Positions 47,497-56,365 of a stretch of DNA of 64,000 nucleotides are shown here, in pieces. The position numbers and the translations under genes are program-made. Source of the stretch: Pseudomonas alkylphenolica (GTDB taxonomy: Bacteria > Pseudomonadota > Gammaproteobacteria > Pseudomonadales > Pseudomonadaceae); contig NZ_JADUCM010000002.1 in assembly GCF_016009175.1 (NCBI RefSeq), forward strand, positions 186,001-250,000, written 5' to 3'. A model generated the notes under the pieces. That model searched no databases, was not told where the DNA came from, and saw only the letters and a list, made by a program, of their open reading frames with translations. The first letter of the stretch is position 1, and every line of letters begins with the position of its first letter.

Positions 47497-48489
47497 TTAG
47501 CGCAGCTCCCCGCAGAGGTCTTGTTCGATCAGGCGTCTGATCGCTTCGCACGGCAAGCCCGCGCCGAGCAACAGCTGCAACTTGCCGAAGGCGGCTTCCC
47601 GGGTCATGCCACCACCGGACAGTACGCCGACCTGACGCAGACGGCTGCCGGCCTCATAGACATCCAGCTCTACACCGCCTTCATGGCACTGGGTGATTGC
47701 CACCACCACCACGCCTCTGGTCTGGGCCTGGGCGAGGGCGGCAAGGAAGTCCGGATTATCGGCAGGGCCGGTGCCGCTGCCGAAGCACTCCAGAATCAGA
47801 CCCTGGGCGCCGCTGTCGAGTACCGCGTGCAGCAGGCGGGCGTTAAATCCCGGCACCAGCGGCAACACCGCAACGTTGGCCAGTTGTTTCGCCTGGCGGT
47901 AATCGAGTTGCGTTGGCACAGGAGCAGCAGGCTTCGCACCGCCGAATCGCTTGAGCGTGACGAAGGGATGGCGACCAAAACTGCGTACTTTGGCCGTGCG
48001 CAGGGGGTTGAGCAGTTCACCATGAAAGTAAAGCTGTACGCCCGTTGGCAGGCCGCTGGCCAGCGCCTGCATGGCACCGGCAAGGTTTTCTCCGGCATCG
48101 CTGTCGGCAACGCCGGCCGGCAGCATGGAGCCGGTGAACAGCACCGGCGCACCAAGCCCGAGCAACTGGAAGCACATGGCCGCAGCACTGTAGGCCAGGG
48201 TATCGGTGCCATGCAGGATCAGCACCGCATCGCAGCCCTGGCCATCGACGGCATCAATGATGGCTTCGCGCAGGTGTTGCCAGTAGTGCGGTGTCATGTT
48301 GGCGCTGTCGATCAGCGGCTGCATTTCGCGAAATTGCCAAAGCGGGATACCCGCAAGCCCGGCCAGCTGTTCGCGCATCCGCTGCTCGAAGCCCGAGGCC
48401 GGAGCAAGCCCGTTGGCGCCTGCCTGCATACCGATGGTCCCGCCGGTATACAGCACCATGATCTTGCGGGCGGGGTGTACGGTTGCCAT
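47497..48489 (-). CDS. ansA: L-asparaginase
   Basis: Hydrolyses asparagine to aspartate and ammonia. It has 330 residues without a signal peptide, so cytoplasmic type I is likely. The first catalytic Thr lies in YTGGTIGM and the second in LHGTDTLAYSAAA, followed by FTGSMLPAG. The ATG at 48489 is chosen; the longer frame upstream runs into the aspA terminator region. Upstream on the same strand is aspA, which converts the aspartate product to fumarate, but a terminator at 48557-48591 separates them. Confidence 0.9.
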   Translation of the reverse strand: MATVHPARKIMVLYTGGTIGMQAGANGLAPASGFEQRMREQLAGLAGIPLWQFREMQPLIDSANMTPHYWQHLREAIIDAVDGQGCDAVLILHGTDTLAYSAAAMCFQLLGLGAPVLFTGSMLPAGVADSDAGENLAGAMQALASGLPTGVQLYFHGELLNPLRTAKVRSFGRHPFVTLKRFGGAKPAAPVPTQLDYRQAKQLANVAVLPLVPGFNARLLHAVLDSGAQGLILECFGSGTGPADNPDFLAALAQAQTRGVVVVAITQCHEGGVELDVYEAGSRLRQVGVLSGGGMTREAAFGKLQLLLGAGLPCEAIRRLIEQDLCGELR

Positions 48490-48556
48490 GGCACGGTCTC
48501 CGGGGGCAGCTTGAAATGAGCTGGTTACACTACGCCATCCGTCGTTGTTGCGGGCA

Positions 48557-48591
48557 TAAAAAAAGGGCCCGGGGACTGATCCCAGGGCCCT
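48557..48591 (-). terminator. Intrinsic terminator of aspA
   Basis: GGGCCC (48565-48570) pairs with GGGCCC (48585-48590), with an inner GGGA/TCCC stem around CTGA. An A-run (48557-48564) is a T-run on the minus strand. Confidence 0.88.
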
Positions 48592-48646
48592 CAAAAGGTG
48601 AGAGGTGTCTAGTCCCTCGACCTGGTGAGCGGTGTTACAGCATCGG

Positions 48647-50071
48647 TTACGCTTTGAGCGGAACCAGACGCGGAGCAATCATGTTTTCCGGACGCAGGAT
48701 GTCGGTGAGCATCTCTTCGTCCAGCAGGCCTTCCTCGCGGACCAGTTCCAGCACACCACGGCCACTTTCCAGGGCGATGGCAGCGATACGGGTGGCGTTT
48801 TCGTAGCCGATGTACGGGTTCAGGGCGGTGACCAGGCCGATCGAGTGTTCGACCAGTTCACGGCAGCGCTGTTCGTTGGCGGTGATGCCGACGATGCAGT
48901 GCTCGCGCAGCATGTCCATGGCGCGCTGCAGCAGGCGGATCGAATCGAAGATCTTGTAGGCGATCAGCGGTTCCATGACGTTCAGCTGCAACTGGCCGCC
49001 TTCGGCAGCGACAGTCAGGGCCAGGTCGTTGCCCATGATGGCGAAGGCCACCTGGTTAACGGCTTCCGGGATGACCGGGTTGACCTTGCCTGGCATGATC
49101 GAGCTGCCTGGCTGACGCGCTGGCAGGTTGATTTCGTTGATGCCGGTACGTGGGCCGCTAGACAGCAGGCGCAGGTCGTTGCAGATCTTCGACAGTTTGA
49201 CTGCGGTACGCTTGAGCATGCCGGAGAACAGGACGAAGGCGCCCATGTCCGAGGTGGCTTCGATCAGGTCGGCAGCCGGTACCAGCGGCTGGCCGCTGAT
49301 GGTTGCCAGGCGCTGTACGGCCAGGGCCTGGTAGCCAGGGTCGGCGTTGATGCCGGTGCCGATGGCGGTACCACCCAGGTTGATTTCAGTCAGCAGTTCC
49401 GGAGCCAGCGAGCGCAGGCGCTGCAGGTCTTCGGTCATGGTGGTGGCAAAGGCGCGGAATTCCTGGCCGAGGGTCATCGGCACAGCATCCTGCAACTGGG
49501 TACGGCCCATTTTCAGTACGTGGCTGAACTCTTCACCTTTGGCCGCGAAGGCCTGGATCAGGCTGTCGAGGCTGGCCAGCAGGGCGTCGTGACCGAGCAG
49601 CAGACCCAGGCGGATCGCGGTCGGGTAGGCGTCGTTGGTCGACTGCGCCATGTTCACATCGTTGTTCGGGTGCAGGTATTTGTACTCGCCTTTCTGGTGA
49701 CCCATGGCCTCCAGTGCGATGTTGGCGATTACTTCGTTGGCGTTCATGTTGGTAGAGGTACCAGCACCGCCTTGAATCATGTCGACCACGAACTGCTCGT
49801 GGTAGTCACCGCGGATCAGACGGGCGCAAGCCTCGCTGATGGCGGCGTGTTTCGCATCGCTCAGGTGACCCAGCTCGCGGTTGGCGTCAGCAGCAGCCTG
49901 CTTGACCATGGCCAGTGCCACAACCAGTTTAGGGTAGTGCGACAGTGGAACACCGGAGAGGTGGAAGTTGTTGGCAGCGCGCAGGGTCTGGATGCCGTAG
50001 TAGGCATCAGCCGGGACTTCAAGGGTGCCAAGCAGATCTTTTTCGACGCGGAACGATGCAGCAGCGGACAT
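48647..50071 (-). CDS. aspA: Aspartate ammonia-lyase
   Basis: Reversible deamination of aspartate to fumarate, 474 residues. Family elements are RVEKDLLGTLEVPADAYYGIQTLRA at the N-terminus, GTSTNMNANEVIAN (substrate site) and the flexible SS loop QPGSSIMPGKVNPVIPE with the catalytic Ser. The ATG at 50071 is the family start. It is divergent from a LysR gene with a 179-bp gap. Confidence 0.94.
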   Translation of the reverse strand: MSAAASFRVEKDLLGTLEVPADAYYGIQTLRAANNFHLSGVPLSHYPKLVVALAMVKQAAADANRELGHLSDAKHAAISEACARLIRGDYHEQFVVDMIQGGAGTSTNMNANEVIANIALEAMGHQKGEYKYLHPNNDVNMAQSTNDAYPTAIRLGLLLGHDALLASLDSLIQAFAAKGEEFSHVLKMGRTQLQDAVPMTLGQEFRAFATTMTEDLQRLRSLAPELLTEINLGGTAIGTGINADPGYQALAVQRLATISGQPLVPAADLIEATSDMGAFVLFSGMLKRTAVKLSKICNDLRLLSSGPRTGINEINLPARQPGSSIMPGKVNPVIPEAVNQVAFAIMGNDLALTVAAEGGQLQLNVMEPLIAYKIFDSIRLLQRAMDMLREHCIVGITANEQRCRELVEHSIGLVTALNPYIGYENATRIAAIALESGRGVLELVREEGLLDEEMLTDILRPENMIAPRLVPLKA

Positions 50072-50250
50072 GATAAATATCATCTCGAGTTTGACCCGGC
50101 ACATGCCGGAATGGCGCTAATGCTAGGCCTGCGCCGATTTTGCGGCCAATGCTGTTGCACGCTAACCTATGCACAAACGGCATAATGGTTGATGTGACGC
50201 CAATCGACATTCGAGCGTGTTCCATTTTGGTGCGCGCCTGGAGAGCAGTA

Positions 50251-51162
50251 ATGAACCTCGAAAGCAAATGGCTGGAAGACTTCAGCGCCCTGGCTGCAAC
50301 CCGCAGTTTCTCTCAGGCGGCCGAGCGCCGATTCGTGACTCAGCCGGCCTTCAGCCGCCGCATTCGCAGCCTGGAGTCGGCCCTGGGCCTGACCCTGGTG
50401 AACCGCTCGCGAACGCCTATCGAGCTGACGGCGGCCGGCCAGCTGTTTCTGGTGACCGCGCGTACCGTTGTGGATCAGCTCGGTGAAGTGATGCGTCACT
50501 TGCATCATCTGGAAGGCGGGCAGGGTGAAGTGATCCAGGTGGCTGCCGCGCACTCGTTGGCGCTGGGCTTCTTCCCGCGCTGGATTGCCCAGTTGCGCAA
50601 CGACGGTCTGAACATCGCTACCCGGCTGGTGGCGACCAACGTCGGCGATGCGGTACATGCCCTGCGCGAAGGCGGGTGTGATCTGATGCTGGCCTTCTAC
50701 GACCCTGATGCGGCGTTGCAGATGGACCCCGAGATATTCCCGTCACTGCATATGGGACACACCGAGATGCTGCCTGTGTGCGCAGCTGACAAAGACGGCA
50801 GGCCGTTGTTTGACCTCGAAGGCGAAGGTAGCGTGCCGCTTCTGGCATACAGTGCCGGGGCGTTTCTCGGGCGCTCGGTCAATCTGCTGTTGCGCCAACG
50901 TAATCTGCGATTCACTACGGTTTACGAGACGGCGATGGCTGACAGTCTAAAGAGTATGGCCCTGGAGGGTTTGGGGATCGCATGGGTACCGAGGCTATCG
51001 GCGCGGGCGGAACTGGAGCGGGGTGAGCTGGTTATCTGTGGCGGCCCCCAATGGCATGTGCCACTGGAGATCCGCCTGTATCGCTGTGCATTGGTGCGTA
51101 AAGCCAATGTGCGATTGCTTTGGCGCAAGCTGGAGTCGGCAGCCGGTCAAGAGCCGGTCTGA
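50251..51162 (+). CDS. LysR-family regulator, divergent from aspA
   Basis: LysR-type regulator of 303 residues: helix-turn-helix at about 1-60 (WLEDFSALAATRSFSQAAERRFVTQPAFSRRIRSLE) and effector domain at about 90-290. A GGAGA ribosome site precedes the ATG at 50251. Divergence from aspA suggests that aspA or amino-acid use is the target, as for other such pairs. Its stop is 3 bp from the stop of the convergent metzincin-like gene. Confidence 0.85.
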   Translation: MNLESKWLEDFSALAATRSFSQAAERRFVTQPAFSRRIRSLESALGLTLVNRSRTPIELTAAGQLFLVTARTVVDQLGEVMRHLHHLEGGQGEVIQVAAAHSLALGFFPRWIAQLRNDGLNIATRLVATNVGDAVHALREGGCDLMLAFYDPDAALQMDPEIFPSLHMGHTEMLPVCAADKDGRPLFDLEGEGSVPLLAYSAGAFLGRSVNLLLRQRNLRFTTVYETAMADSLKSMALEGLGIAWVPRLSARAELERGELVICGGPQWHVPLEIRLYRCALVRKANVRLLWRKLESAAGQEPV

Positions 51163-51165
51163 AGT

Positions 51166-51801
51166 TCAACTGGAATAGTATTTTATGTAGTCCGCAATAT
51201 TCTGGCGGTTCTGGTCGCTGTATCGATAGCAATTGGAACGCAGTGAGAGGCGAGTTTCAAAGGTGTAGGTTTCGCAAAACCAGCCATTGAAGTTGACCTC
51301 CGCGTCATCATGGGTGGCTGAAAACAAGTGCCCCAGTTCATGGGCTGGCGCTACAAAGGTTTCAAGCGAGGCTATGGCGGTAGTTTGTTTGACATACGCC
51401 AGGCCGACCAGTAAGCCCGGTTCACTTTGCTCATAGGGCTCCTTGGTGAGCAGGATGGACTTGTTCAGGTACGAAGGGGAGCGTTCTCTTTGATGATCTC
51501 TGTCTGATGATTCATTTGAGAACATTGCAAGGAGCGATGCAGCACTCATGCTTGAGTAATTGATGTCGGTGATGCCGGGCACGTTGCGTTCAAAGATGAC
51601 TTCTATCGGGTGGTTAGTTATCAAGCGCATCTCGTCGATCCAGTGCTGAAAGTAATCCTTGTTCAGCTGAGCATCGCTGATGTCGGCGAGATCGTCGTGC
51701 GTATAGACCCAAACCACCAGGGATCTGGCAGCCGTGGCCGAAGGCAAGTGCAGGGTAAAGAGTAGTGCGAGCAGAATGCCCAAGGGTCTGAATGCAGTCA
51801 T
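51166..51801 (-). CDS. Small secreted metzincin-like metalloprotease
   Basis: Secreted protein of 211 residues. A signal peptide spans about 1-25 (ends SATAA). The zinc site is HELGHLFSATHD at 154-165, which reads HExxHxxSxxHD: the reprolysin/metzincin pattern HExxHxxGxxHD with Ser at the usual Gly. Glu155 is the catalytic base. Cys176 and Cys191 could form a disulfide. No clear Met-turn methionine follows the zinc motif, which is odd. The ATG at 51801 is set by GGAGG 8 bp upstream. The family is not recognised beyond this motif; it could be a protease or an inactive relative. It is inserted between the aspA-linked LysR gene and purE. Confidence 0.7.
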   Translation of the reverse strand: MTAFRPLGILLALLFTLHLPSATAARSLVVWVYTHDDLADISDAQLNKDYFQHWIDEMRLITNHPIEVIFERNVPGITDINYSSMSAASLLAMFSNESSDRDHQRERSPSYLNKSILLTKEPYEQSEPGLLVGLAYVKQTTAIASLETFVAPAHELGHLFSATHDDAEVNFNGWFCETYTFETRLSLRSNCYRYSDQNRQNIADYIKYYSS

Positions 51802-52118
51802 GGTGGCGTCCTCCATTGACGCTGTAGCGCTGGGAGGTCTAAAGCTAAAGTCGCTATTACAGGAGTGGCAGCAGGAAAAGCTGGCTGGAGTGATCAGGCG
51901 ATCACCCCCTGTTTTGACTCGAAAGTCAGCCTGGCCCCCGAAAAATAAGGGCGGCAGTTGGTCTGCCAAGTGCATCAACGCTGCGCCTTTGCGATATACT
52001 GCGCGGCCTTCGGTCGGCTTCCCCCGGCCCTAATTCGCATAACAAGCCACGCCGGTTGTCCCGCGTGGCTTGTTGTTTTTTGACGCGCCTGCGGGCGCCC
52101 AAGAGAAGAGGCTCGACG
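51802..52118. other. Intergenic region upstream of purE
   Basis: A gap of 317 bp. The left part (51802-51960) is the promoter side of the metzincin gene; I see no further gene in it. The right part holds a TATACT -10-like element (51995-52000), a short leader, and a strong terminator at 52041-52081 that ends 37 bp before purE. Confidence 0.55.
52041..52081 (+). terminator. Terminator in the purE leader (candidate attenuator)
   Basis: Perfect 12-bp arms AACAAGCCACGC (52041-52052) and GCGTGGCTTGTT (52063-52074) flank a 10-nt loop and are followed by GTTTTTT. It lies between the -10-like TATACT (51995-52000) and the purE start, so transcripts from that promoter must pass it. That makes conditional attenuation the simplest reading. 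Confidence 0.75.
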
Positions 52119-52610
52119 ATGAGTGCACTGGTTGGCGTGATCATGGGCTCCAAGTCCGATTGGTCCACCCTTAGCCACACCGCCGATATGCTGGAAAAAC
52201 TCGGCATTCCCTACGAGGTCAAGGTGGTTTCTGCCCACCGCACCCCGGACCTGCTGTTCCAGTATGCCGAAGAGGCCGAAGGCCGTGGCATCGAGGTGAT
52301 CATCGCCGGAGCCGGTGGCGCTGCCCACCTGCCTGGCATGTGTGCGGCCAAGACCCACCTGCCGGTGCTGGGCGTGCCGGTGCAGTCGTCGATGCTCTCC
52401 GGCGTCGATTCGCTGCTGTCGATCGTGCAGATGCCCGCCGGTATTCCGGTTGCCACCCTGGCCATCGGCAAGGCCGGTGCCATCAACGCCGCGCTGCTCT
52501 CGGCGAGCATCCTCGGTGCCAAGCACCCGCAGTTCCACAGTGTGCTGAAGCAGTTCCGCGCTGAGCAGACAGACAACGTTCTGGATAATCCAGATCCGCG
52601 CCAGGCCTGA
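52119..52610 (+). CDS. purE: N5-carboxyaminoimidazole ribonucleotide mutase
   Basis: Purine biosynthesis: N5-CAIR to CAIR. It has 163 residues, the class I size. It contains the N-terminal [13 protein letters not shown] and the conserved VVSAHRTPD and [12 protein letters not shown] segments that line the active site. The ATG at 52119 follows AGAAGAGG. It is 10 bp upstream of purK in a two-gene operon and lies 37 bp after a strong terminator structure. Confidence 0.95.
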   Translation: MSALVGVIMGSKSDWSTLSHTADMLEKLGIPYEVKVVSAHRTPDLLFQYAEEAEGRGIEVIIAGAGGAAHLPGMCAAKTHLPVLGVPVQSSMLSGVDSLLSIVQMPAGIPVATLAIGKAGAINAALLSASILGAKHPQFHSVLKQFRAEQTDNVLDNPDPRQA

Positions 52611-52620
52611 GGTCAAAAGC

Positions 52621-53703
52621 ATGAAAATCGGTGTAATCGGTGGCGGCCAGCTGGGTCGCATGTTGGCCTTGGCAGGTACGCCGCTGGGCATGAATTTCGC
52701 TTTCCTCGATCCGGCGCCAGATGCCTGCGCCGCGCCGCTGGGCGAGCACCTGCGTGCCGATTACGGCGACCAGGACCATCTGCGCCAGCTGGCTGACGAA
52801 GTAGACCTGGTCACGTTCGAGTTCGAAAGCGTACCGGCTGAAACCGTCGCATTCCTGTCGCAGTTCGTACCGGTCTACCCGAGTGCCGAATCGCTGCGTA
52901 TCGCCCGCGATCGCTGGTTCGAAAAGAGCATGTTCAAGGACCTGGGCATTCCCACCCCGTCGTTCGCCGATATCCAGTCGCAAGCCGACCTGGATGCCGC
53001 CGTGGCCAGCATCGGCCTGCCGGCCGTGCTCAAGACCCGTACCCTGGGCTATGACGGAAAAGGTCAGAAAGTGCTGCGAACTGCCGAAGATGTTGTCGGT
53101 ACTTTCGCCGAACTGGGCAGCGTGCCTTGCCTGCTGGAAGGCTTCGTGCCGTTCACCGGCGAAGTGTCGTTGATCGCCGTGCGTGCCCGCGATGGCGAAA
53201 CCCGTTTCTACCCGTTGGTGCACAACACCCACGAGAACGGCATTCTGCGTCTGTCGGTCGCCAGTGAAGACCACATGCTGCAGGGTCTGGCTGAAGACTA
53301 CGCCGGTCGCGTGCTCAAGCAGCTCGACTATGTCGGTGTGCTGGCGTTCGAGTTCTTCGAAGTCGACGGCGGCCTGAAGGCCAACGAGATCGCCCCGCGC
53401 GTGCACAACTCCGGGCACTGGACCATCGAAGGTGCCGAGTGCAGCCAGTTCGAAAACCACCTGCGCGCCGTTGCCGGCCTGCCGCTGGGTTCGACGGCCA
53501 AGGTCGGCGAAAGCGCCATGCTCAACTTCATTGGCGAAGTGCCGGCAGTCGACAAGGTAATCGCCATCGACGAGTGCCACCTGCATCACTACGGCAAGGC
53601 CTTCAAGGTCGGGCGCAAAGTGGGTCACGCCACCCTGCGTTGCGACGACATGGCGACCCTGGAACAGAAGATCCAGCAGGTCGAAGCCCTGATCCAGAGC
53701 TGA
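52621..53703 (+). CDS. purK: N5-carboxyaminoimidazole ribonucleotide synthase
   Basis: ATP- and bicarbonate-dependent conversion of AIR to N5-CAIR, the step before PurE. It has 360 residues with an ATP-grasp fold: N-terminal GVIGGGQLGRMLALAG (4-19), PAVLKTRTLGYDGKGQ for the ATP loop, and EIAPRVHNSGHWTIEGAECSQFENHLRA in two blocks at the metal/ATP site. It is encoded directly after purE. Confidence 0.95.
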   Translation: MKIGVIGGGQLGRMLALAGTPLGMNFAFLDPAPDACAAPLGEHLRADYGDQDHLRQLADEVDLVTFEFESVPAETVAFLSQFVPVYPSAESLRIARDRWFEKSMFKDLGIPTPSFADIQSQADLDAAVASIGLPAVLKTRTLGYDGKGQKVLRTAEDVVGTFAELGSVPCLLEGFVPFTGEVSLIAVRARDGETRFYPLVHNTHENGILRLSVASEDHMLQGLAEDYAGRVLKQLDYVGVLAFEFFEVDGGLKANEIAPRVHNSGHWTIEGAECSQFENHLRAVAGLPLGSTAKVGESAMLNFIGEVPAVDKVIAIDECHLHHYGKAFKVGRKVGHATLRCDDMATLEQKIQQVEALIQS

Positions 53704-53796
53704 AGGGAACCTTCTCTCTTCGATGTCCCTCTGATGGCGGGATGCCAAAGCGCTGACTAGGCTTTAGCATGCGCCAACTCACTCAGAGGGATTGCC

Positions 53797-54042
53797 ATGG
53801 GCATCATCGGAACCATCTTCATCGGCCTGATCGTCGGTTTGCTGGCACGTTTCATCAAGCCCGGCGACGACAGCATGGGCTGGATCATGACCATTCTCCT
53901 CGGCATTGCCGGGTCGCTTGCGGCGACCTACGGTGGCCAGGCGCTGGGCATCTACCAGGCCGGAGAAGGCGCGGGCTTCCTCGGCGCGCTGGTGGGTGCG
54001 GTCGTGCTGCTGGTGATCTACGGCATGGTCAAAAAGAGCTAG
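53797..54042 (+). CDS. GlsB/YeaQ/YmgE-family stress membrane protein
   Basis: Inner-membrane protein of 81 residues with three hydrophobic segments: GIIGTIFIGLIVGLLARFI, WIMTILLGIAGSLAATYGG and GFLGALVGAVVLLVIYGMV. This is the transglycosylase-associated protein family, often induced by envelope or general stress. The biochemical role is unknown. A small promoter and hairpin at 54051-54078 separate it from the next gene. Confidence 0.85.
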   Translation: MGIIGTIFIGLIVGLLARFIKPGDDSMGWIMTILLGIAGSLAATYGGQALGIYQAGEGAGFLGALVGAVVLLVIYGMVKKS

Positions 54043-54057
54043 CGGCAGGCTAGAATG

Positions 54058-54078
54058 CTCGGCAATTTTATTGCCGAG
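54058..54078. promoter_or_regulatory. Hairpin just before the DUF3299 start
   Basis: CTCGGCAAT (54058-54066) and ATTGCCGAG (54070-54078) form a perfect 9-bp stem with a TTT loop. A -10-like TAGAAT (54051-54056) lies directly upstream and the ATG at 54086 is 7 bp downstream. If that -10 is used, the hairpin is at or near the 5' end of the mRNA and would mask the ribosome site. Confidence 0.55.
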
Positions 54079-54085
54079 CAATGCC

Positions 54086-54619
54086 ATGCGCCGTGTATTA
54101 CTGCTTTCACTGTTGCTCATCAGTAGCCTGGCGCGCGCCGAGCTGCCGGAAACCGACTGGCTGGAGCTCATGCCCAAGTCGGACCAGAAAGCGCTCGAGC
54201 AGATGCCTGAAATCGACCACGACTCGCCGGAGGCCAATGGCACCTTTACCGAAAAAGGTGGCATGAAACAGGCCAAGGGTCTGCCGGCGGTGATGTATTC
54301 GACCAAGACGGTGGCTGCCATGAATGGCAAGCAGATCCGCCTGGGTGGTTATCCGGTGCCACTGGAAACCGATGCCAAGGGCAACAGCACGCTGTTCTTC
54401 CTCGTCCCTTATCCAGGCGCCTGCATCCATGTGCCGCCACCGCCGCCGAACCAGCTGGTGCTGGTGCGCTACCTCAAGGGCCTGAAACTCGATGATATCT
54501 ACACGCCGCTGTGGGTCAGTGGCGCCTTGAAGATCGAGAAGGTCAGCAACGACCTGGCCGATGCCGCCTATGCAATGGATGCGGCCAAGGTACGGGTGGT
54601 GGAAGACGCCGATCTGTAG
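54086..54619 (+). CDS. Secreted DUF3299 protein
   Basis: Periplasmic or lipoprotein-like protein of 177 residues with a signal peptide (MRRVLLLSLLLISSLARA) and the DUF3299 block IRLGGYPVPLETDAKGNSTLFFLVPYPGACIHVPPPPPNQLVLV in pieces. Several DUF3299 proteins lie near ABC or metal-related genes, but no function is established. The ATG at 54086 is preferred over an in-frame TTG five codons upstream. Its stop is 2 bp from the convergent mutarotase stop. Confidence 0.78.
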   Translation: MRRVLLLSLLLISSLARAELPETDWLELMPKSDQKALEQMPEIDHDSPEANGTFTEKGGMKQAKGLPAVMYSTKTVAAMNGKQIRLGGYPVPLETDAKGNSTLFFLVPYPGACIHVPPPPPNQLVLVRYLKGLKLDDIYTPLWVSGALKIEKVSNDLADAAYAMDAAKVRVVEDADL

Positions 54620-54621
54620 GG

Positions 54622-55518
54622 TTAGCGTGGCTCGCTAACAAGCGTCAGACTCAGTGAATGACTGGCCCCAGGGGCCAAGGTCACTACGTCATCCCACACA
54701 TTGGCGGTCTCGATGCACAGCATGCGCTGCCAACCATCATCGGCCATGTCTGGCAGCTCTGCGGCGCGATCAGTCCAGGGGTTCCAGATAACGGCCGAGC
54801 GCGAACCGCTGCTGGTCAGGCGAATGCGCCGGTTCCAGCCTGGATCGACAATGCTCAACTGTGCCGGGGCCTGCAGGTAGATGCGATCGGTTTCTCCGGC
54901 AAACCCCAGGTCGCCGTGCTGCGTGCGTTGTTCCCAGCCAGCCAGGGTCTCGATATAGCCCAGGCCATCAACCCCTTCAACCTGCACGTTGCGCACATCG
55001 CTGACCGCAAAGTAGCTGTGCAGCGCCTGGCTGATGGTGACTGGAACGTTGTCGAGGTTATAGCTGGAGAGGGTGATGCCCAGCTGTTCGCCCATGACGA
55101 TGCTCAGCGTGAGCTCGACATTGTGTGGCCAGCCTGGGAGATCGCCCTGGGATTCAGGCAAGGTGAACTCGACCCGGACATTGTCGCCACTGCTGTCGAT
55201 ACCCTGCAATTGCCAGTCGCGACCGCGCACCAGGCCATGGGCCGGTCCGTCTTCGTCTCGATACATGGCCTGCACGGCTGCGGGATTGCGCTTGAGGTTG
55301 CCAAACCAGGGCCAGCACACCGGTACCCCGGCGCGCACCGATTTGCCCTGCTTGAAGATGGCCTGTTCGCTGAGCCACAGCAACGGCGGCTCGCCGAGCC
55401 GCTGATAACTCAAAACCTGAGCGCCTTGCTGGGCAATCAGCAGTTCAGCGCTGTTGCTGGTAATGCGCCAGCAATTGAGCTCGCCGTGCTTTTCGGATTC
55501 AACCTTGGGTGTGGACAT
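54622..55518 (-). CDS. D-hexose-6-phosphate mutarotase (YeaD-type)
   Basis: Aldose-1-epimerase-fold enzyme interconverting alpha and beta hexose 6-phosphates, 298 residues. It has QGAQVLSYQRLGEPPLLWLSEQAIFKQGKSVRAGVPVCWPWFG in two blocks (substrate loop), HSYFAVSDVRNVQVEGVDG (catalytic His) and VIWNPWTDRAAELPDMADDGWQRMLCIETANV in pieces, with the catalytic Glu. The family is widespread and cytoplasmic. It has no obvious operon partner here. Confidence 0.88.
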   Translation of the reverse strand: MSTPKVESEKHGELNCWRITSNSAELLIAQQGAQVLSYQRLGEPPLLWLSEQAIFKQGKSVRAGVPVCWPWFGNLKRNPAAVQAMYRDEDGPAHGLVRGRDWQLQGIDSSGDNVRVEFTLPESQGDLPGWPHNVELTLSIVMGEQLGITLSSYNLDNVPVTISQALHSYFAVSDVRNVQVEGVDGLGYIETLAGWEQRTQHGDLGFAGETDRIYLQAPAQLSIVDPGWNRRIRLTSSGSRSAVIWNPWTDRAAELPDMADDGWQRMLCIETANVWDDVVTLAPGASHSLSLTLVSEPR

Positions 55519-55590
55519 GCGCGTTATCTCATTGATGTGCCGTACGGTTTTCGACCGCTTGCATACCGTTGAGTTTACCGCGCAGCCGTG

Positions 55591-55992
55591 TCAGCGACGA
55601 GGAGGAACCGAGCGGGTGCGGCCACTGCCATCAATGGCAACGAACACGAACACAGCCTCGGTTACTTTGCGCCATTCGCTGGACAGCGGATCGTCGCTCC
55701 ACACCTCGACCATCATCTGGATCGAGCTACGGCCAATTTCCAGGGTCTGGGTATAGAAAGAAAGCTGTGCGCCGACTGCGACAGGGACCAGAAAGGCCAT
55801 GCGGTCGATGGCCACGGTAGCCACGCGGCCACCTGCAACGCGACTGGCCATGGCCGTACCGGCAAGGTCCATCTGTGCGACCAGCCAGCCGCCGAAAATA
55901 TCGCCAAAACCGTTGGTTTCACGCGGTAAAGCGGTGATCTGCAGGGCAAGGTCGCCTTGCGGGATAGGATCTTCTTGTTCGAGTTCAATCAT
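55591..55992 (-). CDS. Acyl-CoA thioesterase (YciA-like)
   Basis: Hotdog-fold thioesterase of 133 residues: DLALQITALPRETNGFGDIFGGWLVAQMDLAGTAMA in two blocks carries the active-site Asp, and GGRVATVAIDRMAFLVPVAVGAQLSFYTQTLEIGRSSI the beta core. Close to YciA in length. A second, longer hotdog thioesterase is at 23102-23587. The natural substrate is not evident. Confidence 0.88.
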   Translation of the reverse strand: MIELEQEDPIPQGDLALQITALPRETNGFGDIFGGWLVAQMDLAGTAMASRVAGGRVATVAIDRMAFLVPVAVGAQLSFYTQTLEIGRSSIQMMVEVWSDDPLSSEWRKVTEAVFVFVAIDGSGRTRSVPPRR

Positions 55993-56365
55993 GCCGGGGG
56001 TGCCTCTGACCCGTGACGCTTCGTTGGTTGGCGCTATGACAGACGCCTCGAAAAACGATTCAGCACAACTATTCTACGCTGCTTTCGCTTTGCCAGGCGG
56101 CGAAGGGAAACTCTGCGAAACCGACTAAGCCTGTCTAGCAACGTCTTCGCACAACATCCTTCAGAAGATTCCAACAACCTCCTACAGGCGGCCAGTATAT
56201 AGAGCCGAATGCACAGCGACGACCATGTAGTCATGAATACTTGTATTGAATGTGTACTGCTATGTGCTTTTTCCGGCAATTTGATATCGTCACCGACTTA
56301 TGTGGCCAAACATGCGCCACAGGCGGCCTGCCGTTCAAACAAGCGCTACCCAATAAGAGATAACT
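55993..56365. other. Intergenic region between thioesterase and MFS transporter
   Basis: This 373-bp divergent gap is less GC-rich in its right half. I see one short frame (ATG at 56036, 30 codons) without a convincing ribosome site, and a weak inverted repeat TGTGGC/GCCACA (56301-56306 and 56316-56321) 45-65 bp before the MFS start. Otherwise nothing that I can name. Confidence 0.4.

Noticed and set aside
56036..56128. Thirty-codon frame in the thioesterase/MFS gap
   Set aside because: No ribosome site, no neighbour of the same strand to couple with, and no recognisable sequence.
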